Shown piece after piece: positions 39,190 through 51,592 of a stretch of DNA of 64,000 bases. The stretch comes from Epiperipatus broadwayi (Eukaryota > Onychophora > Udeonychophora > Euonychophora > Peripatidae): positions 865,584-929,583 of the forward strand of contig JAQFVV010012499.1 in the NCBI GenBank assembly GCA_028023455.1, read 5' to 3'. The first letter of the stretch is position 1. Every line of letters begins with the position of its first letter. The notes under the pieces are model-generated. The model did not search any database. It was not told the origin of the DNA and worked only from the letters and a program-made list of their open reading frames with translations. Both the position numbers and the translations under genes were made by a program.

Positions 39190-41280
39190 TTGAACTATTA
39201 TTAATTATTGAAAACAACATTATGGAAAAATTTATGTTTGTCCATTATTAAAGATTACTATATATATGTTTCAGATATATTATTCTCTTCTCTTCATGAG
39301 GTGTTACTGAATTTTTAAATTCTTAAATATTGAATTTTAAACCAACTGAGAAGAATAATATTATTTAAAACATTATAATTACACTAACCTATATGATATT
39401 ACTAACAGTTAAATGTAATTTTAAAATGTAAATACAGTTTACAATTCTTTTAAAGTCATTCAATATTTAATGTTAGATGGTGGCAATAATCCAACATGTG
39501 AGTACAATTTCAATGTTTAAAAAAAATCTCTACTGCTTTTCTTTTGAAAGTGTTGTTACTATAATTAACTTTTTTTAGTGGATTCTTGTTAAGATATATT
39601 GAGTAATATATTATGGCAAAAACTAACTTTCTGCTAACAAGATTAGCTAATTTCTTAGAGATAAAAGTGTACATATAAAAAAAGAAAAATTGATCATATA
39701 AATATTTTATTATTTAATGAATACTGTATATGAAAGACAATTTAGAAAACAGATAAGTACCTAACTCTTAGCAAAAATGTACATAATAAGAAATCTTGTT
39801 TTTAAATTAGTTAATAATTTACCTTTGAATTAAAAAAAAACTTACAATTCTGTAAAAAAACATGTTAAAAATTAAAATATTAGAATATAATTTTTATTTT
39901 TTCTTATCACTATCTGATCTTGCAATATATTTATAATCAATAATTGTATATCTTATATTTATAATTATAGTTATATAAAGTGCAAATTAACAATCTTTCT
40001 TGCATAATAAAAAAACTAGAGCATAGTTGATTATGAATGAAATTTAATAAAAATATTTTTAATTGCCTATTACAAATAAATAAATAAATTGTTATTATTT
40101 GATTGTTTGAATAAAATTAATCTCCAATAAAATCCAGATTTTTAATCAGAGCTAATTAAAAACAAATTTTGAATCACCTTTCTTGCTTCAACAAGGCTGA
40201 GCATTCCTAATGCCTATCTAAAAACATTATCAAACACAGAACAAAATCTGTAACACTTATTTATATTTTATTGTTTATATATAATACAAGAAAATAAATT
40301 CATTTCAACAAAAATACATATCAGGAATAGATGATTAGATATAATATAATCTTATTACATTTTTCAATGTCTTTTTTCAACTGATCCTCATTTTGATGCT
40401 TAAATCAGTGCATGAAAATATTGGTGTTTCTTCATGTTTTTATTATATTTATTACATAAATCATTGATAAGACATGATCCTAATTTAACACTTTTTTTGG
40501 TCAATGTGAAGACACAGAAAAATTATTTCAAGCAAATCTGAATGCTCTAAAGTGTAACAGTTTTATCCCTAAGCCAATGAAAACACAATTGTTGAAAGTA
40601 ATTATAGATTACAAACAGTTATAAACACTTATTTCTACTAGTAAGTTTATTTTTTCACAAATATTTCCAAGTAAATAATTTCACAATTATTTTTTTAATA
40701 TCTTGTCTCAATAATAATTAAATAAATAAAAATTACTTTAGAACATAAAATAATAAAGTAAAAATTTGAAAAATAATTTTTTTTCCACAAAATAAATATT
40801 TTTTTTAAACATGATATTACTTTTCCTCATGAATGTATAGTAAATTCTGCAAATAATATTGCTGAGAATTTGTTAAGTGATATCAAAAAAAATTATTTTC
40901 ATATTCCAAGACTTTTACAGCTAAAAACTATTTAGACAGAATCAAATTCAAATCTCAGTTATCATACATTTTTCAAAGTAAATGAATATATTTAAAAAAA
41001 AATACTGGATTTAATTTTGGTCTTCATCATGTCACATTTAGAGTATATGGTTTAATTCTGCTAAGCAAAATTATTAATCATAATAAAGAATAAGCCAAAC
41101 TATTTTTAATATTACTTTCAAAATGATAAAATTCTGATATGAGATTGTTTTTTTTAATTTCTATAAAAGAAAAATATTGACAGTTTTATGTGCAAATTAT
41201 TTTATATATCTACAAGTTCTTTTCCATTTAGTGATTTTAAAAACTAGAAAAATGAATTAAAAATCATTCATAAATCTAAC
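39190..41280. other. A+T-rich DNA, nothing recognised
   Basis: No gene, RNA gene or clear repeat was detected between the hairpin and the RTE element. Confidence 0.4.
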
Positions 41281-41588
41281 AGTGGAATGGAGCATAAAAT
41301 GTTCATCATCAATCATTATCAATCCACTGCATGATGAAGGTCTCTCCAAGTTCAATCAACCTTCTCTGATCTTTAACTTCTCTTCTTCACATCACCCCTG
41401 GACACTTTCCTATTCCATCCATCCATCTCACATGCCATCTCTGTCTGAGTCTTTTACAATCTCTTGGAATCCAGTTTAAAATTTCAATTGTCCATCTATT
41501 ATCATCTCTTCTATCAATATGTCCAGCCCAACTTCACTTGTCTTTTAATTTTTTCAATGAGATCAACAACACCTGTGTGTTCTTTTAC

Positions 41589-42836
41589 CTATATATTGCA
41601 TTTTTGATCTCTTCTTGTTGCTCCCAACATGCATCTCTCCATACATCTTTGAGTAGTCCAAAGTCTCTGTATTACTCTTCTATTAAGTGTCCTAGTCTCA
41701 GATCCAAAAGTACAAACTGGTAAAACACATTTATTAAAAATCTTCCTTTTCAAGCGCATAAGCATATTCCATTTTAGTATCAAGTTATTTCTACCAAAAG
41801 CACTCCAACCAAGTTTAATTCTATGATTAATTTCATCCATTATGTCTCCATATGTATTAATAATCTGATCAAGGTATTTGTAACTATTAACTTCTTCTAA
41901 CTCATCAAAATCAATCTTTATTTTCATATTTTGAGAAAATTCATTAAACATTACTTTAGTCTTTTTAACATTCATCTGATAACTCCTGCCACATCTCTGC
42001 AGCTCTAAAGCATTATTTGCAAAAACAACTACACCATCTGCAAAATCTAAATGACTTAAATATTCTCCATTTATTTTCACTCCTTTAGCTTCCCATTTTA
42101 ATCCACAAAATACTTTTTGCAGCACTGCTATAAAAAGTTTTGGAGATATGGAATCATCCTGTCTTACACCCTTCTCAATGTTGATTTTTCCCACTATTCT
42201 TATGTAATCTAATTGTTGATGTTGCATTTTTATAAATATTCTTTAAAATATGACAATATCCTGAATCTATACCTCACTGAGGAAATGTTTATAGAATCAA
42301 ATGCCTTTTCATAATCTACAAATCCAAAACATAATGGCAACTCATATTTATTTGTTCTTTCTATAACTTCTCTCAATATCTGGATATGATCTACTGTACT
42401 AAAACCACTTTTAAACCCAGCTTGTTTTCTTGGTTGGTGGAAATCCAATGTTCTCTGTTGACGAGTTGTAATTATCTTGATAAAAATTTTGCATAAAATT
42501 GATAAAATACTCATAGGTCTGTAATTTCTAATATCTTCTTTATCACTTTTTTAATATTAAAATTAATACTTCATTCATCCAATCATCTGGTACATCTTTA
42601 TTTAGACATTTAGTATATAACTTTGCTAAAAAAAATTCTATTTCTTCACCTGCTTCTTTTAATATATCAATTATAATTCCATCATTACCTGGAGCCTTTC
42701 CTTTTTTCATACATTTAATTGCATGACTCACTTCTTCATTTAAAATTCTGGGCAATTCAGAAGATGTAATAGATATAGGAGGTATTTGTTGTTTATTACT
42801 ATATAATTCTTGATAAAAGTCTTCTATCCATTTCAT
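41589..42836 (-). pseudogene. RTE reverse transcriptase domain (frameshifted, dead motif C)
   Basis: Three frames tile the polymerase. 42836-42543 has GKAPGNDGI, the pre-fingers block. 42514-42230 has QAGFKSGFST and the motif A block FVDYEKAFDSI. 42227-41589 has QDDSISPKLF (motif B, usually QGDxxSP), then FADG at residues 62-65 where the family has FADD, then the KTKVMFNE, ETRTLN and QRCMERCMLG blocks. The glycine in motif C removes a catalytic aspartate. Past 41589 a broken frame continues to about 41290 with the WxDGW and LERPSS-like end. A full-length RTE polymerase would need one frame through all of this. Confidence 0.9.
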
Positions 42837-43442
42837 GATGTTATCCCTCTTTTTAGTAATAATTCCATCTTTTTTTCTTATTGCAGATATAAATTTCCTA
42901 CCAATACCAAAATGTTGTTTTACATTCTTGAGACTTTTATTCTCTTTTACAGCTTTCCTTGCTAGTTCACATTTATATTTTCTTACATCATTTTCAACTC
43001 ATTCTGCACCATTTTACAAAATTTGAGATATTCAATCATTTTTAATGCATCATTTTTGTATATCTTCATATTCCTTATTTTCTTTATAAATTCTCTAGTC
43101 TCAGTAGAAATTTATTGGTCAATTACTGCTTTTTTCTACCAGTTATCTTTGTTGCAGTTTTAAATGTGTATCAGTTATTTTCATATTAATTTCATTCAAG
43201 TCTGAATCATGTTTTAAATCTATTAATACTTGAAACCAATTTGTAAGTTCTAATTTAAATTCATTAGAATGTTTCTGAAAATTAGGAATATCAACTGTAA
43301 ATATTGTTTTTCTTAATAATTTCTGTCTTTCTAGTTTTGCATTAACATGTATCTTACATCTTAGTAATCAATGATTACTTCCTGTGTTAAATTTATTAAG
43401 AACATTACAATCTTGGAATATGTATTTTCTGTTAGTCAAAAT

Positions 43443-44199
43443 TTAATCCAATTCTGCTGTACCTTCATTTGGATGCTTCCATGTCCATTTTCTTTTAACA
43501 TTTTTCTCAAAAAAAGAATTCATAATGTAAAGTTTTTTTTCTGCAAACTCCAAAAGTCTATGTCCTCTCTCATTTCTATTACCATAACCAAAATTACCTA
43601 CAGCACTTTCATCTTTCATTTGTTTACCAACTCTAGCATTAAAGTCTCCCATAAAAAATTTAAAATGTTGTTCACTCTGATCAAAAACCTTTTGTATATC
43701 CATAAAAAAATCTTCTACTACTTCATCACTATGTGAACTTGTTGGGGCATAAACCTAAATTAGCTGCATTTGGTACCTGCCAATAAGTTGTATAACTAAA
43801 CTTGCTGTCTGATACACCATCAATCTCCACAATTTTGTTCTTCCACTTTTCATTTATAATGAATCCTACTCCACTTGTATTTCCAGTATTTGTGCTTTTA
43901 TAATAGTGTACATGTCCACTTTTTAAATCAATTGTCTCTTCACCTTTTCTTATAACTTCACAAAGTCTAATAATGTCCCATTTAATATAAGACAGTTCTT
44001 CTAATTCTTGCAATCTTACTTCACTTGAAAGTGACCTGCAGTTGTAAGTACCTAAATATAAAGTCATCATCAAATGACAACCTGGGTCCACAATCAGGGG
44101 ATTCTTAGCCCCCTTCACATTTGGACCCCAACCACTGCTTTCATTGGTGATTTTACAGTCTCCTGCGAATAAGGTCCACGATTTATTTTTGTCTGTCAT
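43443..44199 (-). pseudogene. RTE endonuclease domain (frameshifted)
   Basis: The frame 44199-43729 carries LGTYNCRSLSSEVR, then WDIIRLCEV (the block with the catalytic glutamate) and GVGFIINEKWKNKI. Frame 43703-43443 continues with FFMGDFNARVG, the conserved GDFN block, and ends RKWTWKHPNEGTAELD, the block before the terminal SDH. A frame break lies at about 43704-43728. The family enzyme nicks target DNA to prime reverse transcription. The motifs are well kept, so the copy is fairly young, but the break prevents a continuous product. I take the domain start as the LGTYNC block near 44060; the upstream methionine at 44199 precedes poorly conserved sequence. Confidence 0.88.
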
Positions 44200-44607
44200 A
44201 ATTGTATATATCTATTGGAAAAATATTTATCATTTACACAAACATTCATTCTGTCTTATAAGGCAACTGAGAAGAAAGTCCATGGTGTTTCTTGATCTTA
44301 AAGTCAGAGATAAAAAGCCAATAAACTCACCACTCTGGTTAATGCATGTTGGTAAGCAGCCATCCATGTTCATATACTATATGAATAATCCTATAGTAAT
44401 AACAGCTGCAATGACAAGAACATATGGAATGGACATTAGGAATTTGCCCTGCTCAGTTCCTTTAAGGCCTATAAAGAAATTACACATGGGAAAGAGAAAG
44501 GTGAATAACTCCATGTGTGTGTATGTTTAAAAGAATTTAAAAATCAGATATATTAATCTTTAACTGAGGTTTAAACTTTATATCTATGCTAGAGATAATC
44601 TCTAGTT

Positions 44608-44715
44608 TAGTAAATGATTAGTAATAATCATTATTGTATTTATCTGTGGTGGATGGTGTCAAAGTTGTAAGTGGAGTGAGTTTTGCAGTTGTAAATAAAA
44701 TGTAACAATTAACTT
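44608..44715 (+). repeat. Dispersed repeat, copy 2 (TGGTGTCAAAG family)
   Basis: It is collinear with 38352-38465. It lies about 400 bp beyond the start of the RTE element and in the plus orientation, so it is not obviously part of it. A weaker relative, with GTGAGGGCAGCAAGTTTGAC, may be present at 47190-47260. Confidence 0.6.
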
Positions 44716-47700
44716 TATTTAATATGTATGATTTTTTTAAAGTAAGTTGTAAGATAATTTTATTTTAATTTAATTTAAAGCAAGGTTTCGGCTGCAACTG
44801 AACAAATCTGTATACTTCCCTCTCATGCATCTTACTTAATTTATATCTATAAAACAAAAAACCAAAAAATCTCTATATTGTCCTCTCATGCATCTTACTT
44901 ACACTGTATTTATGACACAAATATGTATGTGAACAAATAAACAAACATACAGAGAATGCAAGTTGAGTAAAAGCATTTAAAAAGATTTCAATAATCATAT
45001 TAAAAAAAATTTGTTGAGCAACAGTAAAAAGTTTAAAATAAAAAACTTTATTATTATTATTAAATCTTCGTTGATGAATTTTAAATGCAATTCATATATA
45101 TGGAGATATGAATGAAAGATTCAATTTTGTAGAAAGTCTAGATACTTTGATGGAAATTAAATTAGAAGACAATCTAAAATAGTGCTTTTATTTTATGAGA
45201 CTCAAATAAATTAGATCTGATAAATGAACATTTGCATTTAAAATAGTATATTACAGAAGAAATTAAAATGAAAAAAAGTTCATATTTGAAAATGGGAATG
45301 AAAATTTTAATTAAAGATTAGGAGAGCACAAGACATATAAAAGAGAATGTGAAAATAAAACATGTCTGTTTTTTTATTTTTTTTGTATAACATCTTTTAG
45401 CATCTGGTCCTCTGTCCTTTCTATCATGGTCATATCTTCCCAAGCCATGAAATTTAACAGGTCTCAAATTTGAATATGGGAAAGTTTCTTATAAACTCTT
45501 TTTAATTGAAACTTGTTATATTTAAAAATTCTAAATGTTACACATATAACTGGCTACAAAAATAAAGCTACTCCTATGATGGAAACAATCAAAGGCTCTT
45601 TAATAATTCAGAAAAAAATATATTAACATTTGGTAAAATTTAACACCTTATGGTCTACCTAAATTTCATAAGGTCTATGTTTATTAAGGTCTATTGTTAG
45701 CTCTAGAAATTCACCATCATCAAAATTTATCAAGAATTTTTCCTAAGGTTCTTAATTCTTTGATGTAGAACACACAATATTTTGTCAAAAGTTCTAAGTA
45801 CTTTTTGAGTAATAAAGAAAATGAGAATAAAAAGAAATTATACATTAGTATGTTTTGATGGGGGAAATTTATTTGCAAATGTGATGTATGATCAAATATT
45901 TTCTATTGTAAGGAAAATATTAAATGAACATAATAGCTTATACACAAAAATCTCTTCCTATTGGTAGTATAAAGAAACTCCTTATATTCTGCATAACAAC
46001 ATATTTTTAATATTTTCTTCTAACAAAATCAAGGGATAGCTAGAGGTTAACAATTGTCAGTCCTGATAAACAACATTTATGTAAAATATATTGAAACCAT
46101 CTCCAACTAGTCTAAATCTTTGCTATGTTGATAATACATGTATTTATAGCCACTTGATAAACCACTAGAACAAAAACAAAAATTGCATTTGTGAATGTTC
46201 TTGTGACAAGACTCTCTCATGGAAAATCAAAATGATATTTTACAGACAATACACACACATTAAAAAAAATAGTTAGCATATACTTTCAATCATAACATTG
46301 TTTTAAAAATTGAAATTTTTCTCTTACTATGAAACATAATAAAAACATTTATTCAATCCAGTAACTTAGAAAAAAGTCTGTCATAGAACAAATTCTCATA
46401 ATAAATGATTATTTAATTGCTACCATTAACAGTTTCTTAGTGAATAAAAAGAAAAACCAATTTCAAGTTACTATTGTGTGTCTATACATACTAATGATAG
46501 CAGATATTCTAAAGAAAATATGCAATCAACATAACTTTCCAAAGTCATTGTACACTATGTAATCCTAATCTCTACAAAACCCAATAAAAACTACCTCTAT
46601 AAAATATCCTTAGTAAAATTCCTTTAAGAAACAAACAAAAAAAAAAATTAAAGTAATGCTTAAAGTGAAAAAAAGACATATTTTAAGTAATAGACCATCT
46701 ATGTATGAATGTTTGATTATAAAAGACAAGAATAATGAATTGGAAGAAAAAAGTAAAACAAAACATCTGCTTTCCTGACAATGACAAATAATTCCATAAA
46801 TCAAATTAGGGTGTTAATACATAATGTTTAGAAATCACATTATTAATCTCCATCCTTAAAAAAATGAAGAAATTAGTAGGAGACCTAATAGATAAGTCAT
46901 TTTCCATTAACTGTTGCCTCTGACAGAATAGTCTACCTTGTTAGTGTTTTCTCAAATTCAGTATTCAAAAATCTATTGGTATTAAGTTTAATTCCCATAT
47001 TAATATTATCACTAGTCAGCCAGCAACAACTGAATAAAAGAGAAATATATTTGAAAAGTTTAATTAAGTTTCAATTTTTTTAAAGGTATTTAATGTTAAT
47101 TGTAGGTGATGCTTTAGTTCAGCATATAATTGCAAGTATAATGCCATCATTACAAACTTTTAGACACACACACATATATATATATATGAAGTGATTTGAG
47201 TCAGGGTTGTGAGGGCAGCAAGTTTGACACTCATCAATGAAACTGTAATAATTTGATATATATATATATGTATGTATGTATTCCTAACAATGGTCAAGAT
47301 ATGTGCAAAAGATTGTTGTTTGGGTTAACTGTTAAGTGCTGGTTTAGCATGAAATGTGCAACTTGGGGATCATAGATCCTTTTCATATGTCTTTCATAAT
47401 GTTTTTTTTTATGATTGCATCCCTTCACAAGATATTAAAAAAGTGAATAGAAACCTGTCCCTGACTTGCGTGAGAGTGGTGTAGTGAAAATTACACTATA
47501 GAAATATTATTTTTATTGGATAATTTCTAATCTAATGAATAACTAATAAAAATTATCAATTTATATATACATATTGTGATAATCACCCTGACTGGCATAG
47601 TTTAAATCACATGCTTGCTATATATATATATATTTGTAAAATGATAAACATGTCAGTATTAATTTTATTCCAATACTGAAATGAAAATAAATAAAAGTTA

Positions 47701-49360
47701 AAATAGAAAACTCTTTAACAAGTCTATAGTTCATTTTTTATGCAAAAGAATCAACCAATAATTGTTACGTTGATTTACAGTTAGCAATATTGTTATTTAA
47801 TTATAATAGTTAAAAAAGAATTGTTAGATAACACGGTACTTTAATTTAGGAGTTATGGTATGTGAGATTTCCATTTTGCTTTGCGGGGAGGGGGGAGGCA
47901 GAGGGGAATTCAAACTATGGCGATTCATGATTAAACAGATTGCTTTGATGATTTGTACGTGGAGATATCTATATGTAGTTTCTAATCACACATTACTTAA
48001 AATTTCAGGTTTAGCTTACTGGTAATAATGTTTCATTTTTAATTGGTTTTGGTAGTGAAAATAACAAAAAAAAAGTATAGACTTAAAACAACAGACTTTA
48101 TTTTCTTATAAATTTTGTTGTCAACTTCCACTCTAAATTAAGAAAAGCTACTGGACATGAAAGTCAAAAGGCATTATAAAATTTTGACTCTGAAATTCAC
48201 GAAAGCATTACAACAAAGGAAAATCCATTAGTAAATTTTAATTAGTAAAGCAATCGACATTTTTAAGTCATTAGAATACTTTAAAAAAAAAAAGTAATAA
48301 AAGGTGGAATACTTTTAGAATTTTATTATCTCTTTGCGACCTATTGTGAGAGTTTTATTTTTGACGTTTGTACTTTGTGACTACCACACAATTAAAATGC
48401 TTTTAAAGAAAAATTTTAAACAAGTAAATGGTTTATATTTGATCATTTTAATTTTAAAATAAAATATATCATGACAATATTGCTGTAAATTTGTATAAAT
48501 TTTACATACAAATGTACTAGTTTAATATATATACTATTCACTTTCAAAGAAAACTATTACAAATTTAAACTAAATAAGATTATTGTTATAAAGCCACTTA
48601 AATTTACTTTATCTATTTTTTCTCTTTACCCCTCCCTCTCTCTCTCTCTCTCCCTTTTCTCCTCCCCCTTCTCATTCCCTTCAAAATAATTTCATATACT
48701 GTACTGTACAAATATTTATTTTATATGTAAACCAAATAAAATACCCATTATAGATTAATTACTGTAATAAAATAATAAATTGTTAATGATGATAATAAAT
48801 ATTACTAATAAAATAAAAAGTAGTTTCAGTTAACTATTTTTAACTGTAAACCTTTTAAGTTTTATGTCATCACGTGATATTCCAATATTCATAAAATTTA
48901 ACAGTCACACTTTGTCTATTAAATAAATATTTCTTATTATTATTTATCAAAATTGTCTTTGTTATTTATTTTTTCTTTATTATGGTTTCTTCCTTCATAA
49001 AGGATTTTAGTGTTTCCCAGGTCAAAATTGAAAACAAAATTATATTTTTTTAATGATCAAAGAAAACATTGTTATTAAATCATTAATACTCTTTTTCTTT
49101 TTTTTTTTAAATATACTTATATAAAAGTTGTTGCTCTTTTAATTATGCATAAACTTTGCATCTACACATTCTTTGATACACAATATTTTTTTTTGTTCCA
49201 AAGGTATTATATTTTTTTAATTATTGACATAATGAAATATTATATTACTGTGTATAAATACTTAATAAATTTAGATTGAGTATTTGAAACCTGTGGAATA
49301 GATATCCAATTTTTATCATTACTTTTCACTTCTTTACATTGTTATATTTAATAAATAGAT
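44716..49360. other. A+T-rich DNA with short repeat fragments
   Basis: No gene was recognised. Visible items: a 20-bp direct repeat CCTCTCATGCATCTTACTTA near 44821 and 44881; (TA)n and (CA)n tracts at 47165-47190 and 47255-47280; a fragment GTGCTGGTTTAGCATGAAAT at 47336-47355, shared with the tRNA-like short repeat; a G-rich patch at 47882-47900; and a CT-rich tract at 48628-48680. The frames in this stretch are accidental. Confidence 0.45.
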
Positions 49361-49362
49361 TT

Positions 49363-49490
49363 AAAACTAGCGCACATTTGTAGACAAGCGATAACGGCCT
49401 ACTGGTTAGTATAGTTGCTTTCCAAGCAGCTGGCTCGGGTTTGTTTCCCGGTCAATGCATTTGACATAAAAAAAACTAGCGCACATTTGT
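49363..49490 (+). mobile_element. tRNA retroposition unit with 19-bp target-site duplication
   Basis: AAAACTAGCGCACATTTGT is present on both sides, at 49363-49381 and 49472-49490. Between the copies are AGACAA (possible 5' leader), the tRNA-Gly-like body, TTTGACAT and a short A run. The A run merges with the start of the second repeat, so the exact duplication length is ambiguous by a few bases. Confidence 0.88.
49388..49459 (+). tRNA. tRNA-Gly(UCC)-like copy, probable retroposed pseudogene
   Basis: The 72-nt stretch aligns end to end with eukaryotic tRNA-Gly(UCC). The anticodon stem is GTTGC/GCAGC with the loop TTTCCAA, so the anticodon reads TCC. The T stem TCGGG/CCCGG closes the loop TTTGTTT. 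That loop has lost the B-box CG, so the internal promoter is weakened. The acceptor stem GCGATAA/TCAATGC has two mismatches. A D-arm-like CTACTGGTTAGTA is present. The copy is flanked by a perfect 19-bp direct repeat (49363-49381 and 49472-49490) and followed by an A-rich end, which indicates insertion by LINE-type retroposition. The changes make it probably non-functional. Confidence 0.82.
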
Positions 49491-49560
49491 TTATTATATC
49501 CAACTTCAATTAACATTTTTGTAAATTTTTTAATATTTTACGATTTAGCAATTTCATAAT

Positions 49561-50469
49561 GACACAATTTATCACTATAAAATAAAAAAGATCTAAGAAT
49601 TTGCCATTTTATGCACAATTGATACTTCTGATATATGGTATATACCCCTCTTTTTATAATGGTTTAATTAGCAATTTATAATTTAAGTAACCAGTGGAAC
49701 TTGTCATATATATGTCAAGATATTTTATACTTTTATTCTGTTTATTCTCAGTTGTCCACTTTATATTATTTAATTTATTGAATTTATTTATAAAATTTAT
49801 TATATTATCTTTATGTCCACAAATCAAAACATGACACAATATATCTTTCATAAATTTTAATACTTATAATACTAGTATTGAAAATCTTATTCTCATATGT
49901 GGACAAAGTAAATTGCAAATTTGTATCACCATGAGTCAAACTTTAGATATTTTGTAACATTTATTGTCAAACCAAAGTAACAATATTATTTTCAATAAAT
50001 CTTAAAAAATCAATAATGAAGCTTATGGTATTCCCCTTTCTTATTAAGATTTGTTCAATAATTTTTATGAAGGCTAATCTGTTAATAAAATTATACACCT
50101 ATGACATATCTAATGACGTATAGTATCATGTTTTTCAATTACAATATTCTTAATTTGTCTATAAATTAAAAAATTAAGCATAGTGTTTTCATTATATCCT
50201 AAAATGTCCTGTAGAAATTTGTTAATACATTTAGATGTATAGTATATATATAGACCATTAAAATCCACACATTTTAAAGAATTTCTCTCAATTGATAATT
50301 TTACATTGCAAAAGTATGAGAAGATACACAACTTGAAAGATATATATATACATTCTAGTATAAAGTTATAATTTATAGTCTTATCCTTAACCTTTTTCAA
50401 TATGTTGTTAATAAATTTTATTCTTTGACTATTTATATTATTTGCTCTAATTACAAAAAACAACAACAA
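49561..50469 (-). mobile_element. Penelope-like reverse transcriptase relic (minus strand)
   Basis: Minus-strand frames at 50469-50110 and 49851-49654, plus the broken stretch between, resemble a Penelope-type polymerase. After 50110 there is a LDMSxVYNFI block, compare the DVSxLYTxI motif A of that family. A QxxxSLTHGDTNLQF-like segment stands in the place of QxxGxxMG. The second frame has IKWTTENKQNKSIKYLDIYM followed by NYKLLIKP, close to the family's FTxExExxxxxxFLD and YRKP blocks. Several stops intervene. No GIY-YIG domain was found. A different reverse transcriptase of similar type is possible. The 3'-side segment (49561-49700) recurs at 51280-51405. Confidence 0.55.
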
Positions 50470-50629
50470 AAAAAAAAAACAAGCTTATCCATTTTACTTT
50501 TAATTTTTCACTATATTGATACTTTGTCATCAAACATGTTTTGTTTAAATTCTTTAATAACAAATCACCAAGAAATTTCATTTGCATTAACTTTGAATTT
50601 ATGACTAGCATTTGCATTTAATTAGAAAA

Positions 50630-50935
50630 AATTTGAACTCAGACTTTCAAGCTACCTATAGCTACTACTCACTCTATCATGGTGGAGAGCATTGATGCCT
50701 GTCCATTAAAGCTTGAAAATTTGCTATCCTAATATAGAATGAGCACTGATTATATATATGTATGGGGGCAAGATAATGATCTGGACCGACTGATGAGTGC
50801 TGATCTAGCATAAAATACATACACTGAAAATCATTTATCTTTTGCACATGTATGTGATCATGTCTATCCATTATATATGATAGAATGGATAGCTGTAGAG
50901 ACCTTGATAGTCTGAATTCAAATCCCTTCTAATTG
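50630..50935. repeat. tRNA-like short repeat with partial inverted arm
   Basis: The right arm (about 50745-50935, plus) carries GATAATGATCTGGACC, CTGATGAGTGCTG, CACATGTATGTGATCATG and ends TGAATTCAAATCCCTTC. It is the same family as 24491-24690. The left arm keeps only about 70 bp (50630-50700) in inverse orientation. The minus-strand frame at 50677-50871 is a reading of this repeat. Confidence 0.72.
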
Positions 50936-51137
50936 CATTATGTTCACTATATATAATACACTGGTAGTTAATAATTAGCATTTTTATCAATAATTGCATC
51001 AGTGCTATTGTTATCACAACTGTTCATTTGAAATGTATTTTGAATTGCAACAATTATGTTATAGTCCTAACATGGGTAACCCACATTTTCAGATCCATAA
51101 CCTGAAATATATTTTTAATAATTTGCATCTAAATATA

Positions 51138-51592
51138 TTATTATGACTTTTAATAACATGAAAGGCTTAAACATTCAAAACCTGCGCCTTAAATATGCTA
51201 ACATACAGCCGATCAGATGTAATAATAACTGCACATGGACCTCGTAATTCTGAAACGCAAATCAGAACTATCAGAAAAAGACACAATTTATCACTATAAA
51301 ATAAAAAAGATATAAGAATTTTCTATTTTATGTACAATTGATACTTCTTATTTATGGTATATAATCCTCTTTTTATAATGGTTTAATTAAGTAACCAGTG
51401 AAACTTGGCTTATTTATATATAAATTGAGGCATAGAAGGTGGTCCCATCTTTTTCTGATAGATCTGATTTGTGTTACAGAATTAAGAGGTCCACGTGCAG
51501 TTATTATTACATCTGATTGGCTGTATATTAGCATGTTTAAGGCACAGGTTTTGAAAGTTTAAGCCTTTCACGTTATTTATAATATTATTAGT
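51138..51592. repeat. 455-bp inverted repeat enclosing a Penelope-like 3' fragment
   Basis: The arms 51138-51280 and 51448-51592 are about 90 percent reverse-complementary over 140 bp. Both carry ATCAGATGTAATAATAACTG and GGCTTAAAC blocks. The interior (51280-51405) is nearly the same as 49561-49700, the end of the Penelope-like relic. There is no coding frame. Confidence 0.85.

Larger units (their letters stand above)
41285..44199 (-). mobile_element. RTE-type LINE, best-preserved copy (minus strand)
   Basis: About 2.9 kb of an RTE-clade non-LTR retrotransposon, read on the minus strand from the endonuclease (about 44090) to the C-terminal GRP/RW region (about 41290). The single-ORF layout, an endonuclease starting LGTYNCRSL, a polymerase with FVDYEKAFDSI and a C-terminus with QRCMERCMLG are typical of RTE elements. 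Long open stretches survive but frames change several times. It is the same family as the relics at 3.6-6.2 kb and 60.3-60.9 kb. The 5' end is probably incomplete. I could not define target-site duplications. Confidence 0.9.

Noticed and set aside
43371-43736. 121-codon plus-strand frame
   Set aside because: It is the antisense shadow of the RTE endonuclease with its GDFN block on the minus strand.
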